A stretch of DNA of 64,000 nucleotides from Branchinecta lynchi (GCA_023053575.1 JAKZAP010000016.1:18680030-18744029), one strand, 5' to 3'. Numbered from the stretch's first letter, positions 20,776-32,254 are shown. Numbers and translations: made by a program. Notes: a model not told the origin generated them from the sequence alone.

Positions 20776-20960
20776 GGAAACATCAGCTGCACATGCTTTG
20801 GCAGTGACATTTCGGCCGTTCTTGGCAAGAGCCCTCGTGAGGCTGTCGAACGTCATGGACAACGCTGGGGAACGGATGAAACGAACCTCCAATACATAAC
20901 TGAAGCTTCTGCCAACTATAAATATCCTATTTGGGCAATAACTGTCGGAGATTGCTGTAT
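20776..20960 (-). repeat. Family I hairpin repeat, reverse and decayed
   Basis: 'acatttcggccgttcttggc' plus 'aagagccctcgtgaggctgt' is the reverse of the family I hairpin. It is squeezed between two family A copies. Confidence 0.5.
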
Positions 20961-22262
20961 AGAACAAGACCAAGGGTTTTGATGGATCCACAAAATTTAA
21001 CATTTGATCCAGACAATTTCCGACCTCGCCAGACTCCTTGAACATTTTTAACATTAATATTTAGAAACAGATTGAGTCTAATGACTAATCGTCTGAGAAA
21101 AAACAAGTTTGGATTTGGATTCAACATGTGTGTTTACCCGTCTACGTCATAACTACTTTGAGACGAAACTGATAAAACAAAAACTTCGGATTCCGGGCGA
21201 ACTACTTATCCGGGAAAACTAAAACTCAAACGTGAATCCAGCATATCTCCTTACCCGTATATTGAACTTCTAACCAACTAACCAATTTTCAAATACGGAT
21301 TCAGCATGCCTCCTTACTACTACATCGAACCTCTAACTAATTTCGGTTATGAAACTTTTACTTATATACAAATTTCCCAGTTTCAGCCAGATTCCTGACG
21401 AACTATATGTCCGGGTAGAAAATGATTGTCATATATGGATTCAGCATGTCTTCTTACCCATAAATCGAACATTTCATCATCTTCAGATAAAACTTTTACT
21501 TTTAGCAAATATTCCGGCTTTGGCCGGATTCCGGGTGAAATACTTCCCCGGCAAAAAAAAATGGTTTACATACTAGTGTTCAGCGTGTCTTCTTACACCT
21601 GAATCGAACATCTAATCAACTTAAAATAAAACTTTTACTTTTAACAAACTTTCCGGTTTTGGCCGGATTCCGGAAGAACTGCTTGTCAGGCGAGAAAATA
21701 GTTTTCATCGTGTTCAGCATGTCTTCTTACCCCTAAATCGACCATCTCATTAGCTGTTAGATGTTCGCCCCTTAGTCTGAACCCCCTCCCAGCCCCTCAA
21801 TGTAGAGCTACAGAGCCCATCTACGAACTCGATCTGTCCCTTGACCCAAAGACCTCTCACACCAAGTTTCATCAACATATCTCACTCTCTTCGAGAGTTA
21901 TCATGCTTACAGACGGACAGACAGACGGACGGACAGACGGACTACTTTTACGAAGTCCAGAGCAAAATAACTCTAGAGAGTACCGCGAAGACCTATCCTT
22001 CCCATGCACCGAAAATGGGCCTCCGTCGCTTTGCTCGCATGCAGTGGCGGGCGTAGATTCTACCCAGCGCTCGTTAACGATTGGCCAGAGCAAAATAATT
22101 CTGCTCTGCGATTGGTTGAGTTTCGGTAGGGATGTTCGTGTCCGCTAGTGGAGCTAGTGTTGCTGCGATTTGACTGTGTGTCACTTTTTCAAAGTTCGCG
22201 CAAATTCTTTTGCTCTGACGAAGTCATAGGTATCCCTCCACTTCCGTTTTGGGATCCAAAAA
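20961..22262 (-). repeat. Family A interspersed repeat carrying a nested MITE
   Basis: Left end 'agaacaagaccaagggtttt', six or so ~137-bp subunits, the 'gagagttatcatgcttacag' block and (GACGGACA)n. The sequence is split at 'ttacgaagtc' by the family B MITE (21958-22217), then resumes 'acgaagtcataggtatccct' and ends at the GGGATCC palindrome. Confidence 0.8.
21958..22217 (+). mobile_element. Family B hAT-like MITE nested in family A
   Basis: 260 bp. Ends are CAGAGCAAAATAACTC and 'ttcttttgctctg'. Exact 8-bp target duplication acgaagtc at 21950-21957 and 22218-22225. The internal sequence keeps 'gattggttgagtttcggtag' and 'gctagtgttgctgcgatttg' from family B. A second 'cagagcaaaataattctgct' block lies at 22086, so it may itself be rearranged. 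Confidence 0.9.
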
Positions 22263-22304
22263 AAACTAATACTGAGATTTAATTTTTGACACAGCTGCTG
22301 TTTT

Positions 22305-22455
22305 TGCTGCTCTTTTGGGGCGATGACTCCTTCGCCAAGAAGGAGCAAAATATCTTTGTCAAAAGTATATGTAGCTGAGTTTCCGTTTGTATCCACTGTA
22401 TGAATATATTTCGGCCCCCTTAGTAAGGGTCCTTGTCAGGCTGTAGACAGAAGAA
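22305..22455. repeat. Family I hairpin repeats, head to head
   Basis: A plus copy has gatgaCTCCTTcgccaagAAGGAGcaaaatatc, in which both sides of the hairpin differ from the usual CCCTT/AAGGG yet still pair. A minus copy follows directly ('atatttcggcccccttagta'). Confidence 0.6.
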
Positions 22456-23350
22456 ACGAAGGTGCAATCGCTGTCAGCTTGTGGACAAGTATTTCAACCG
22501 GAATCCAGCCAAAACCGGATACTTGACAGAAGCAGGGACCCATAAATTTCCTGTAACGACTCGCCTTTCAGGGGGTTTTTCATTTCCTATGCTTCTATGT
22601 TGCTATGTTGCCCGAGCCTCAACTAGTTTCCAAAATTCCGCTTGGTTCGAATCGACGTTCTTGCTCAGATAGACAAAATTGCCAGCATGCCACCAGGTAA
22701 CTAAGCTAGGACAAAAGACCAAGGATATTCTTCCATTACGGAGAAATATTCCTAGTTCAGCACAACAGCATCGAAAAATTTTGTCTATCTGGATAGTCGG
22801 GTATTTTATCGTCGTGGTTATTTCTCGAACTATCTGACGCTCGGTCAAGAGCGCATCAGAAATCTCTTATTGACAAGCCCCCTGAATTGCTTGACATTTA
22901 TCACTGATTGAAGTGAAATTTTATTCTGAAGTCGATTAGGGGTAAGAACATGCTGAACCATCTCCGAACTGTATTTTCCAACATAGAAAATAAAGAATAA
23001 AAGATAGGTCAGCTAAGATGTGTCCAAGCGATAATTCTCCCCTTCTTGGCAAGGGTCCTTCTAATGCAGTGGCTAGAAGAATCGAACCTGCAATCTCAAT
23101 CGGCTTGGGATGGACAAGTCTTTGTTTTCTGTTTCGACAAGTAGTTCGCCCGGATTTGCGGTGAGAAGTAAGAGTTTTGAATAAAATCCGTGAGCATGTC
23201 GACAAAACTGATCTTCACTTTTTCCATACCGTACTGATACACGGCCGGAATCCGGCAAAAACCAGATTCCGGTGGTAAAATATAATTCCTAGATAAAGTC
23301 GTTTAGAGTGTCGATAGTGGGATAAGCTGACATGCTGAATCGATCATTTG
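22456..23350. repeat. Family A fragments around a possible hAT-like element
   Basis: Subunit fragments ('aaccggaatccagccaaaac', 'cggccggaatccggcaaaaa') are scattered at 22480-22530 and 22905-23345. Between them, 22566-22876 has inverted edges 'tcagggggtttttca' and 'ttgacaagccccctga' and an inner inverted pair 'cagatagacaaaatt', suggesting a non-autonomous element. No target duplication was seen. Confidence 0.4.
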
Positions 23351-23663
23351 TTTTGGCTTACTGCTTGGCGATAAGAGCGGACGGATTTCGATGACAACCA
23401 GACATTCAACAGTCTTTATTGGATGTTTCAAGTTTCAGTCTAGCGACACGGAAATCGGATCTTCCGTCCTATCAAGTCAAGAGTTCCGCCGAAATCTTCG
23501 CGGGAAACTGAAAATTCGTTAGTCTAGTACTATCTTTTACTTGTTCATGTCGGTATTATACAACAACAAGACGACTGATTCATTTATCTGCGTCGCTTTC
23601 CTACCGGGTAAATGGTACGAACAATATCTGATATGAACTGGTAATACTGGAAAGAAAAAGAAT
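23351..23663. other. No gene or repeat recognised
   Basis: No open frame of interest and no repeat match was found before the truncated LINE copy. Confidence 0.35.
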
Positions 23664-24000
23664 TCTCTGATTAGATTAGATTAGATTTTTTTTAGATGAA
23701 ATTTTATTTTACACATGTACACGAAACATTTTGCAGCATCTGCTAAGAAAGCCCCAAAGGGCTTGTTGGCCGCAGGTGGCGTTCTTCTCTATTCTACATA
23801 TTGTGGTAAGACTATTTTTACATTATTCTACATGCCATTCGTTCACGGCTCATACATATACAACAAACATTCTGCTTACAAAAAACACTCGCGCATCATT
23901 ACTATCCTTTTGCAAGGAAAAATCTCTTCGCTGTAACCTTGAAGGATGACAGATGACTCGTGTTTCTAATTTCAACTGGAATTATATCAGATACAGAGGG
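23664..24000 (-). mobile_element. 5'-truncated copy of the PWWP LINE
   Basis: Begins with GATTA repeats (some changed to T-runs), then 3' UTR and the last ~35 codons of ORF2, aligned to 1853-2185. Shared landmarks are 'ttattttacacatgta', 'gccgcaggtggc' and 'aaggaaaaatctcttcgctg'. The match stops abruptly at 'atacagaggg' (24000). It differs from the full-length copy by scattered substitutions. It confirms the 3' end of the family. Confidence 0.9.
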
Positions 24001-24954
24001 CTATAATTCCCATACATTTATAAGGTGATGTGTTTCGAAATAAAGACCAAGAATTAATGGATGAATTAGTTTAGTAATCTGCCATGGAAGTGAGATTGAA
24101 GAAAGAATATAATTGGTTATTAAGGGAAAAATAGGATGTTTATGTGACCAGGAGAAGGTCAGCAAAACCCGATTGTCTCGACAAAGGAGTCCAATAAATG
24201 CTCGCGTTTGATATCCCATCGAACCTTTCGGCTTGACGTAGTCTTTGACAGTGACAGACAGACGGAAATTAGATAAAAGTAAAAGATTTTTCTTCAGCAA
24301 ATCAGATCTACTTAGAGAAGTAAATAGACATGCTGAAGCCAAATAAGAACTTTCTAATCTGGACAAGGGCAGACCGGACGTTTGGAAATGGATTGTTTGT
24401 CACGCTTTTAAACAGTCGTGGTTTTTGCATGGCCCTTTTTTCTGCTTTTGCTGTAATAATCGTAGTTTTTTCTGCAGTAATTGTTTTTGGGGTACAAAAA
24501 CGTGAGTGAGTAGTCAGGAAACATACTGAATTTTTTTTGAATAGTATTTCCTTACCGGAAAAATATTTCACCTGGAATACGGCTCAAAACGGATTCAGTA
24601 GAATGAAAGGTTTAAATCGACTTTTGACGAGATTCGATGTACCGTAAGGGTAAAAACACAGGGTTAATCCATATGGTGTGATAACCTGCCCGAGTCCATA
24701 CCTGAATTTGGTTTTCTTGCCGAACGAATAAGCCGCGGGGCTTATCTTAATCTGGGCATCTACAATAAATATTACCCTTGGGAGTTGGGATCCCATCGAA
24801 ACCTTGCTTTTAGATTTTAGAACTTTATTTTCTGGCCGGAAATTTGTTCGGCCGGAATCCCCCCAAACCGAAAATTCGAGTAAAGTGATAGTTTTTTCTT
24901 AAGTCAATAAGATGTAGGGTTAAAGAGACATGCTGAAGCATGGTTCCCGGCGAA
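24001..24954. repeat. Decayed family A fragments
   Basis: Partial landmarks: 'gatatcccatcgaacctttc' near 24210, 'gacatgctgaagcc' near 24330, 'ttgggatcccatcgaaacct' near 24785, and subunit pieces at 24835-24945. It is probably more than one decayed copy. The open frames are short and have no motifs. Confidence 0.45.
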
Positions 24955-25215
24955 AAAAAACCCAGCAGTATTGCAGCCAGGGACGTCTCGTATGAGGGGG
25001 GACGCCCCCTCCCCCAAAAGTTGTCGGCCAGTCGGTAAAAAATATAGTCGAATCGGCGCGAAGCGCAGCGATGTTTCAAAAGTAGTTTTTTTCTGAAATC
25101 AGTCGATTTTTCGTCAAACAGTTGTTTTCTGCAAAAAAGTCGATAAAAAAGACCAGCAAGTTGATGAAAATCTCCCCCCCCCCCCTCCCCCAGACATTTT
25201 GGCTAGTAACACGTC
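24955..25215 (-). repeat. Family D repeat
   Basis: Landmarks 'ttgtcggccagtcggtaaaa', 'tcggcgcgaagcgcagcgat', runs of 'agtcgatttttcgtcaaaca' and 'cagacattttggctagtaac'. Related copies at 26460-26965 and 53140-53435. Confidence 0.65.
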
Positions 25216-25415
25216 TGATTATAGCAGCGAAGCAGCTTTCCTTTTTCTCTTCATGTTCTTTCTCTTTTGGATACGAGTCTTTCTCCACTCACTGAGACAC
25301 CGTCCCCCCAAACATTACACCCTCCAAATATAAGAAATCTTCACTTTTCAAGCGTTATTTACATGGTCCCTTGTTGGTGTGCTATCATCCCTTGTTATAA
25401 TAACAAGGCTATCCC

Positions 25416-25629
25416 CCAGGATTGGTCACCAAGAACCAGGGTGTACGAGTTACTTCAGGATACTTTGGGTTACTCAAGGTTACTTTGGTTACATTGGGTT
25501 ACTTTGGGTTACATTGCACTGGGTTACATTGGGTTACTTTGGGTTACATTAGGTTACATTGGGTTACTTTGAGATACTTTTGGGTTACTTTCCAGGGTGT
25601 ACGAAGTTACTTTTGGTGACCAACCCTGG
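25416..25629. mobile_element. MITE with internal GGGTTAC minisatellite
   Basis: 214 bp with inverted ends CCAGGATTGGTCACCAA and TTGGTGACCAACCCTGG, flanked by exact 8-bp duplications gctatccc (25408-25415 and 25630-25637). The core is about a dozen 7-14-base GGGTTAC(TTT/ATT) units. The direct block 'ccagggtgtacga' occurs near both ends. A truncated copy is at 51580-51746. The 8-bp duplication suggests a hAT-like origin. It has no coding content. Confidence 0.85.
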
Positions 25630-25849
25630 GCTATCCCTCAACCCTCTCCTCCGGACCTAACCTTTTAGGGAGTCTTGACGCTTCCAGTAACGCTATGCCT
25701 GTGAATTCCTGCCCTTCATCATCCTACGCGTCATGCCATTGGATGCGATATCGGCGTCGCCCCCAATCGGCCTATCCGTCGTTCCGCCCGTCCGACAGCA
25801 CAGTAACTCTCGAAGAAGTTGACGTATTTTCTTCAAACTTATGGTGGGT

Positions 25850-26035
25850 TTACACACTGCGTAATCCAAGCGTATTTTGAAATCCGAGCGTATTTTGAAA
25901 TCCGAGCGTATTTTACGCACGTTTTGTGCTTGAAAACATTTCTAGCAATACGGACGTATTTGAGAAATCGGTCCGTTTTGTATTCAAATACGTCCGTATT
26001 GCTAGAAATCTTTCCAAACTTACACTTTGGTTGTG
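25850..26035. repeat. Palindromic fold-back element
   Basis: Arms 'gtattttacgcacgttttgt...tttctagcaatacggacgta' and the reverse 'tacgtccgtattgctagaaa' face each other. The left arm is preceded by three 'gcgtattttgaaatccgagc' units. A second copy lies at 63128-63300. Confidence 0.7.
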
Positions 26036-26459
26036 CACCGTAAAGATTTGGAAAAAACATATTTCACAATTTTTATCCTGAAAAGACCTTGAGGCCTGTT
26101 CTGTGCTCCAGAAGCCACACTTATCTTATCAATAAGGTCTCTGGCGTCTGGAATGAGAAGAGTATCAAGATTACTTTAAATTTCCGGAGAATCTTCTACC
26201 TCAATAAACATCTACAGCTATATTTCTTTTTTAACAAATCTCAAAAAGTTGGGGGGGGGGGGCTGCACCCATCCCCTTGCGACGCCCCTGGGTGTACTAA
26301 CAGGTCGTACTGTAATCTGAAGGCGTGTTATAAGATAATTTTTAGGCGTCTTATTCGTCTGCCGGCTCGAGTCAGGCAGTTGACCACAACCACTGCTGCA
26401 GTTTCGCCACACTTACCCGAAAAGTCCGGTCATCCTTGGAACTACGGTTATGTCGGTCG

Positions 26460-26965
26460 GAGCAGGGGCGTCACGACTACTGTCGGCCAGTCGGTAAAAA
26501 ATAACCGAGACGGCGCGAAGCGCCGTGATTTTTGGTAAAAACAGTTGACTTTTTTCACAAAAACAGTCGTTTTCTGAAAATTAGTCGATTTTTCTGAAAA
26601 TTGGTCGATTTTTCGTCAAAATAGTCGTTTTTTTCAGATTCAGATATTTTTAACTTCACAAAAAAACACAACTACCTTGTACAAAAAACTCGACAACCAT
26701 ATAAAAGACAAAAATCCTGTGGGTGGCTGTATCTTCTAACCACCTTTTAACTTGAAATTATTCAAAAATAATGACATAAAATCTAATCTAATATATTTTC
26801 AAAAAAAGAAAGAAAAAAGAGGTAATTTCTGAAAATCGGTAGAATTTTTTCAAAAATGCAATTTTTGTTGTTGAAAACAGTCGTTTTTCTTGCGGAAAAA
26901 GTCGGTAAAAATTAACAGCCAGTCGTTAAATGCCTCGTCCCCCCCAAAAAAAAATATTTTGGCTA
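26460..26965 (-). repeat. Family D repeat, longest copy
   Basis: Starts 'tgtcggccagtcggtaaaaa', has 'cggcgcgaagcgccgtgatt', then many 'cagtcgttttctgaaaatta'-like units, and ends 'aaatattttggctagtaacg'. It may contain an internal insertion (about 26650-26810). It sits beside 'gacgcccctgg'/'ggggcgtcacg' edges at 26280 and 26465. Confidence 0.65.
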
Positions 26966-27039
26966 GTAACGCCTCTGGGTCGGAGAACTATCTTATTCTC
27001 CTGGCAGCAAACACTTTTTCTGTATCCCACTAGTTTGAA

Positions 27040-27650
27040 ATCCCCTGTTGGAGGAACATGGACGTTGTACCATAGTGTTGGCACTTGCAGCCTCCAGCTC
27101 AAGTGCCAAATCCCCATGGCAACTCCGTATGTCGGTCTGTCCGTCGGTCCGTTTTTTTGTCACACTTTTTCGAGTTAGGGTACTTCCAGATCTGCTAGGA
27201 CGATGAAACTTGGCAGGCGTATTAAGAACCCAACCAACGTAGCCTGGAAAGAATCAGTTTCTCTATCCGATTATCTGTGCTGGAGTGGAGGGCGGGGGAA
27301 TTTAGAAAATTGAAGGCAGTTTGTCATACTTTTTCGAGTTAGGGTACTTCCAGATCTTCTAGGACGATGAAACTTGGCAGGCGTATCAGGGACCCGACCA
27401 ACCTAACCTGGACAGAATCAGTTTCCTGATCCGATCATCCGGGGGGGGGGGGGGAGTGCAGGGCGGTGAATGCGGAAAATTGAGTAGTGTGTAACTTTCG
27501 GACGGGGGATCGGATTGGAATGAAACTTGATAACTGAATTGATGATCTATCTCTGATGTCCCATTTGAAAACAGCTACGGGGGAGCTGTGGGGGGGGGGG
27601 GGGGCGGAAATCTCGAGAAACGGTTAGAATGGACGGATCGGATTGAAACT
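27040..27650 (+). repeat. Family C repeat, two copies in tandem
   Basis: 'gcacttgcagcctccagctc', 'gtcggtctgtccgtcggtcc', then two rounds of 'cgagttagggtacttccaga' plus 'gacgatgaaacttggcaggc' plus 'gtat.agg.acccaaccaac', a poly-G tract and 'atctctgatgtcccattt'. It is the best reference for the unbroken family C sequence at the LINE insertion site. Confidence 0.7.
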
Positions 27651-28310
27651 TGCTGGGAAGAAAAAGAACCTGATGTGCCGACGAGAATACCGACGCCCGA
27701 TAAAAACCATTCAGCATTTGACTTCTTCTGTGTTTGCCCGACTGGACTATAAAGAAGTTGATTCCTGGCGTCTAAAAATAACCCGTTGTACCGACGAGAC
27801 TTGAACTTCCCCGGTTCACGCCCGAATTTGCTTCCGTATAAATCTAACCCAATCTGCCAACGAGTCGACCGACGCCCAACAAAAGCCTGCAAAATTTTAT
27901 TTCTTCTGTATTCCTTAGGTATAAAAAAAAAACCAACATGCCAACGGCGATACCGAGGCCCGACAAAAGCATGAACTCGATTTCTTCTGTGTTTTGTCCG
28001 ACAGGTATTTGCAGGATTTTATTTCTTGCGTATAAAAAGAACTGAGGTGCTGACGAGTCGACGACATCCGACAAAAGCTTACAAATTTTAGTTCTTTTGC
28101 ATTCCTTCTGTGTAAAAGAAACCGATATGCCGAAGAGAATACCAAGGCCCGACAAAAAGCACGCAGAATTCGATTTCGTCTCTGTTTTGCCCGACAAATG
28201 TTTGCAGGATTTTGTTTCTTGCGTATAAAAAGAACTGGATGTTCCGACGAGTCGACCGACGCTCGACAAAAGCATACAAACTATATTTTGTCTGTGTTTG
28301 CCGCGCCTCC
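27650..28310. repeat. Dimeric higher-order satellite, ~193-bp period
   Basis: Type-1 monomers carry 'cgagtcgaccgacgcccaac' (starts near 27861, 28054, 28247: exactly 193 apart). Type-2 monomers carry 'taccgaggcccgacaaaagc' (near 27951 and 28140). The two ~95-bp types alternate. All share 'gcaggattttatttcttgcg' and 'gtataaaaagaac'. The overlapping minus frames of 76-158 codons are products of this periodicity. Confidence 0.75.
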
Positions 28311-28379
28311 GCGCCGGCAAACAAGAGAGCTTTCAGGGATTCCCCCCCCCCATAGTGACGTCCCTGGCCGCACCCCCCC

Positions 28380-29035
28380 CCCAACACTTGTCGGATCCGG
28401 TCCGGACATGAAAATTCCGCTGGAATCAGATCACCCCTTCCAAAGTTACACATGACTCAATATTCAGGATTCCCCTTCCGTCGACTACCCCGCGATGACC
28501 GGACCGAGAAAATTCTTATTTCCAAGTCAGTTTTGGTCGTGTCCCTGATATGCCTGTCAAGTTTCGTCGTTAAAATCCCCAAAGCCGCCATCATCAGAAT
28601 TCCGGGAAACCCCTTACATCCCCCCCCCCTCCAACCCCCTAAGTGACCAAATCCGGTCCGATTGTGTGAACGATTTATCTACAGCAGATGCTTGTTCTTT
28701 CCAGCACATTACACTCCGATCCCTCCAATATAACTTTTTCACGAGATCCCCCAGTTCCCCCATAGCTGTAGAATACAGTCCAGATTTTATTTGCGACATC
28801 AGAAACACGTCTTCTGTTAAGTTTGAATCGAATCCGACCACCCGTTCAAAAGTTACGGATTCCCCCTTCCTCCACCCCCCCCCCCCCAGATGGTAGGATC
28901 GGGGAAACGGATTCTTTCCAAGCTAGTTTGGTCGGGTCCCTGATATGCCTGCCAAGTTTCATCGTCCTAGCGCATCGGGAAGTACCGTAACTCGCGATCA
29001 CCCGACCGATGGAAAAGTGATGGGTATATGGCACC
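28380..29035 (-). repeat. Family C repeats, reverse orientation
   Basis: Two reverse copies: 28380-28600 and 28640-29035, with 'ggtcgtgtccctgatatgcc', 'tgccaagtttcatcgtccta' and 'tacagcagatgcttg'. Poly-C tracts mark each copy. Confidence 0.6.
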
Positions 29036-29157
29036 TGACCTGAAGGCAAGTGCAATAAAAACACAAAAGAAAACACAGAGAAAAACATCCACTGAGAATT
29101 CAATTGTTTTTAATGCACAATCCCTTCCCACTCACGGCCCCTCTGACTGCACTGATA

Positions 29158-29459
29158 CAGGGCTGCCACATCAAACATATTTAGAGAGTGACTTTTGGCC
29201 CAAAACAGAGAGTGAATCGGCAGTGAAATGTGTTGTGTTGTCATGAAGTGTCCACCTTTGGTCGGAATGGCCGCTGTGAAAATGACACATCTTAATTTTA
29301 CTTTCATGAAAAAAACTTGAAATAGTTCACTTCTGTTCGGAATCCCTGCTGCAAAAATGACACATTTGGTCATTTTCTGAAATAGAGTGATTTTTATGTC
29401 CTACGTAGGGACAAAATAGAGTGACAATTGACGCCATGGCGTAACATGTGGCAACCCTG
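29158..29459. mobile_element. hAT-like MITE, CAGGGYTGCCACAT ends
   Basis: 302 bp with inverted ends CAGGGCTGCCACAT and ATGTGGCAACCCTG. Flanks cactgata (29150-29157) and caccgata (29460-29467) match 7 of 8, an 8-bp target duplication. The internal 'aaaatgacacat' occurs twice. Only one copy is in this window. No transposase. Confidence 0.85.
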
Positions 29460-29467
29460 CACCGATA

Positions 29468-30235
29468 GAGCTCGTCGAAATTCCGGCTCACATCAACGAT
29501 ACCAAATTTCTGTGTCGCGGAGGTACTGCGCGTCCACGGAAGAAGACGAAGAAGGTATTTTGTGAAACAAATATTTCACTTTTGTATCCAATCGAAACAT
29601 TTGTCCTTCTCAAGAGTCATCGATCATACCCTCAACTATTTGGAGTTGTATTTTGCTCCTTTTTCCGCGATAACACGAGTTACGTAGAGACAGAACGGAA
29701 AGGTTTGCCGCACACATCAGCTAGTGCAGGATAATTGCGAACAATCATCAAATTATCCGACTGACAGAGGCGCGGGGCATATTGACGTGACACACGCGAT
29801 TCCCAAATCAGTCGCAAATATTAAACAATTAAACAAGATGGTGTCTCACGAATGATTAGACACAAATTGTTTCCAGTCTAGACTTGTGAGAGCCTCGGTA
29901 GGGCTCAAATACAAGACAACGAAGTTTACATGAGCAAAGATCAACCTAGCATTGCGTGTGCTCATAATCGTAGTGCCAAATTACTCTAGGCCCAATTATG
30001 CAGCGAACAGGCAGTTTCACCCATACCCAGACAGCCAGAGGCCCTTTGGGGGGGGGGGCTGGTTTCCAAGGGAGACCAAAGCTACAGATGAAAAATCATA
30101 AAATCTCTAGGAAACAAAGTGATTTGACAAAATTATGAAGTCTTCTCACCAAACTTGGACCTATTAGGCTCACGCAATGACCTGGAACGACGCCGCTGAT
30201 CCCGCCCCCACGTTTTCGCGAAATGACGCTCCTAC
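29468..30235. other. No gene recognised
   Basis: No repeat match and no motif-bearing frame. A poly-G run lies at 30049-30058. Confidence 0.35.
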
Positions 30236-30560
30236 AGTTATTCAATTCAATTCATTTATTCCCAAAATTCTGATAATACAAAATGCACGGGATTGTCAAA
30301 TTACAATTTGGTTTATTCACATTAAAATTGCGGATAAAATAAGGGGCAAATGAGATCAAATAGCGTTCACTGCTATGAGCGGCACTACAGTTTTTTCCCC
30401 TCATGAATGGCACAACACATTTCACGATACAATACAGGTTCGTAGAATCCCTGAAACATGGAAATCTAGGTAAGCATCTCTGGTTCACTTAAACAGGCTT
30501 GAAAACCAGACGAAAATGTGTTGTGGTCTATTGCTTCGCTATTGACAAATAACAACTTTT
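30236..30560 (-). mobile_element. Probable retroelement 3' end
   Basis: Plus strand 'ttattcaattcaattcattt' followed by 'attcccaaaattctgataat' looks like the tail end of a minus-strand retroelement with an (AATTG)n tail. The far part 'cacttaaacaggcttgaaaa' plus 'ccagacgaaaatgtg' recurs at about 52025-52060 and, more loosely, at 63335. Confidence 0.45.
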
Positions 30561-30849
30561 TGTTCGCATGAAAAGTCTTACAAGCCTGTTTGTTGAAACA
30601 GGGCTGGAGAAACATAGGCTAGTGTTATGGATGGAAGTCCAGTAAGTATTCGACTTTGGGATGTCATAGAGAGCTTTGGCCTCGATGAGTAACAGAAAAA
30701 GAAATAAGGCCTCTGGGGCAGGCTTTTGCAGATTTTGCTAACCCATTACGACCCCTTCTTTATCGCCTTCTCCTGTGAAAAATGATTGCTCAAGCCATTT
30801 TGAAACTCTACTGCCAAGAACCCCACTTAGAAATTCATTTGAGAGCAGC

Positions 30850-31930
30850 TAGGAGACCTTTGGCTACCCTCTACCCTTGGTCATTTGCAAGAGTGATAAG
30901 AATCCTAGGAGATCAACTTTATAATCCTGCGAATGTGACGAAGGAGAGAGCCCTTTGAGAGTTAGGATCTAGCCAACAAACCTCAGCAAAGGCTCATCCC
31001 GAACATAGCTTCATTGCTGGTCTCACGTCACTGTCCTACCCTAGATACAAGTCTTAGCGCCCCCGCGATTTTTCGCCACTGGGTCTTTTCGCCACTACTG
31101 GTCACGCAACACAGGTAAAGAGGGCAGAAATAGATTAAAGATAAGTGGCGGGATTAGCAAAAGATCCCAGAAGGATTTTCCAGTCCTCGCTACTAATTCT
31201 AAAGCTATCTCATTCTGTCTTCTGATAAAGATGGAACAAAATAAAACTACGAGCTGCAAAGAAAATACAATATACCACGTTTTTTTTTTACTGTATTGTA
31301 GTTTCTGTAAACACAAATTAAATGCTTATATTCAAGAAACTTTCTGGCATAAAATCATACGATTTTGTTTGTTTAATGGCTAGTCTAATTGGATCATTTC
31401 GCATTTGATGAGAGTGGCGAAAAATCCTAGGTCGGTAATCCCACTAAGCCTTCAGCTAAACTACACAAGGTTCAGCGCGTCATTAGGATATGGGTTGAAA
31501 CCCAGAGTGGTGATAAATACCCAGTGGCGAAATATCCGGTGGCGCTAAAACTCTGCTACGGTCTACCCTTGTTCATGGCCATTTACAAGAGCGATAAGAA
31601 TCATAGGAGACTAACTGTACAATCCCGCAAATGTGATCTAACCGACAGTCCCTAGCATAGGCTCATTGCTATTCAGTATGTTCTGTCACTACATGCCATC
31701 TACCTTGCAAGAGCGATACGAATCCCGTGAAATCAACTTTATAATCCAGTCAATGTAATCTAGCCGACAATCGCTAGCATAGGCTTAATGCCAGTTACAT
31801 CACTACCGGTATCCGGTATCTGCCTTTTACCCTTGGTTATTAGCAAGAGTGAATGTGATGAATTAGGGAACCTTTTGAGACGTAGGGGATTGTCGAAACT
31901 CCCAAGCATCGGTTCATTACCGGTCAGTCA
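30850..31930. repeat. Satellite of 'gctcattgc' units, interrupted
   Basis: At least four imperfect units begin 'ctacccttggtcatttgcaa' or similar (near 30870, 31563, 31692, 31835) and share 'gagcgataagaatc', 'aactttataatcc' and 'ctagcataggctcattgc'. Spacing varies. The array is split by the inverted-end element at 31051-31549. Confidence 0.6.
31051..31549. mobile_element. Inverted-repeat element inside satellite
   Basis: Left end caagtcTTAGCGCCCCCGCG and 'atttttcgccactgggtctt'; right end 'aaatacccagtggcgaaata' plus 'tccggtggcgctaaaactct'. These form ~40-bp imperfect inverted repeats. No clear target duplication. The interior is AT-rich without coding motifs. Confidence 0.6.
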
Positions 31931-32254
31931 CTATCCAATTAGACTTGAACAGCTAAGCAGCTAAGAACTGGATATCCGCAAGGCTAGCGGAAAGGTATTC
32001 GCAAGGTATTGCCCAACACCCTCGTTTTTGTTTTTCTTCTTTCTCGTTCCTGTTTCCCTTGGTTTTCTCTCTTTTTCATTTAAAGTTGAAACCATAGGTT
32101 ATATTTGTGTCCTCTCCTCCCTTTTCTTTATATAGGCTATTTGGTTGGTTGATTCTGTTTTTTTTATTAATATCGGTTAGTCCCCTGCCTTAGTCAAGCA
32201 CTCCTTTTGTGCTTTCCTGACAGGAAATATTATGTCAGTTTTGTATTTTTCTCT

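Noticed and set aside
25441..25620. Interstitial telomeric repeat (GGGTTAC-like)
   Set aside because: Units vary in length (7-14 bases), do not match known animal telomere repeats, and are enclosed by MITE ends with a target duplication.
27650..28310. CRISPR array
   Set aside because: Monomers are contiguous diverged satellite units without identical short repeats and unique spacers, and the DNA is eukaryotic.
27844..28453. Overlapping 76-158-codon frames as host genes
   Set aside because: They lie in the 193-bp satellite, whose period nearly preserves frame; no domain is recognisable.
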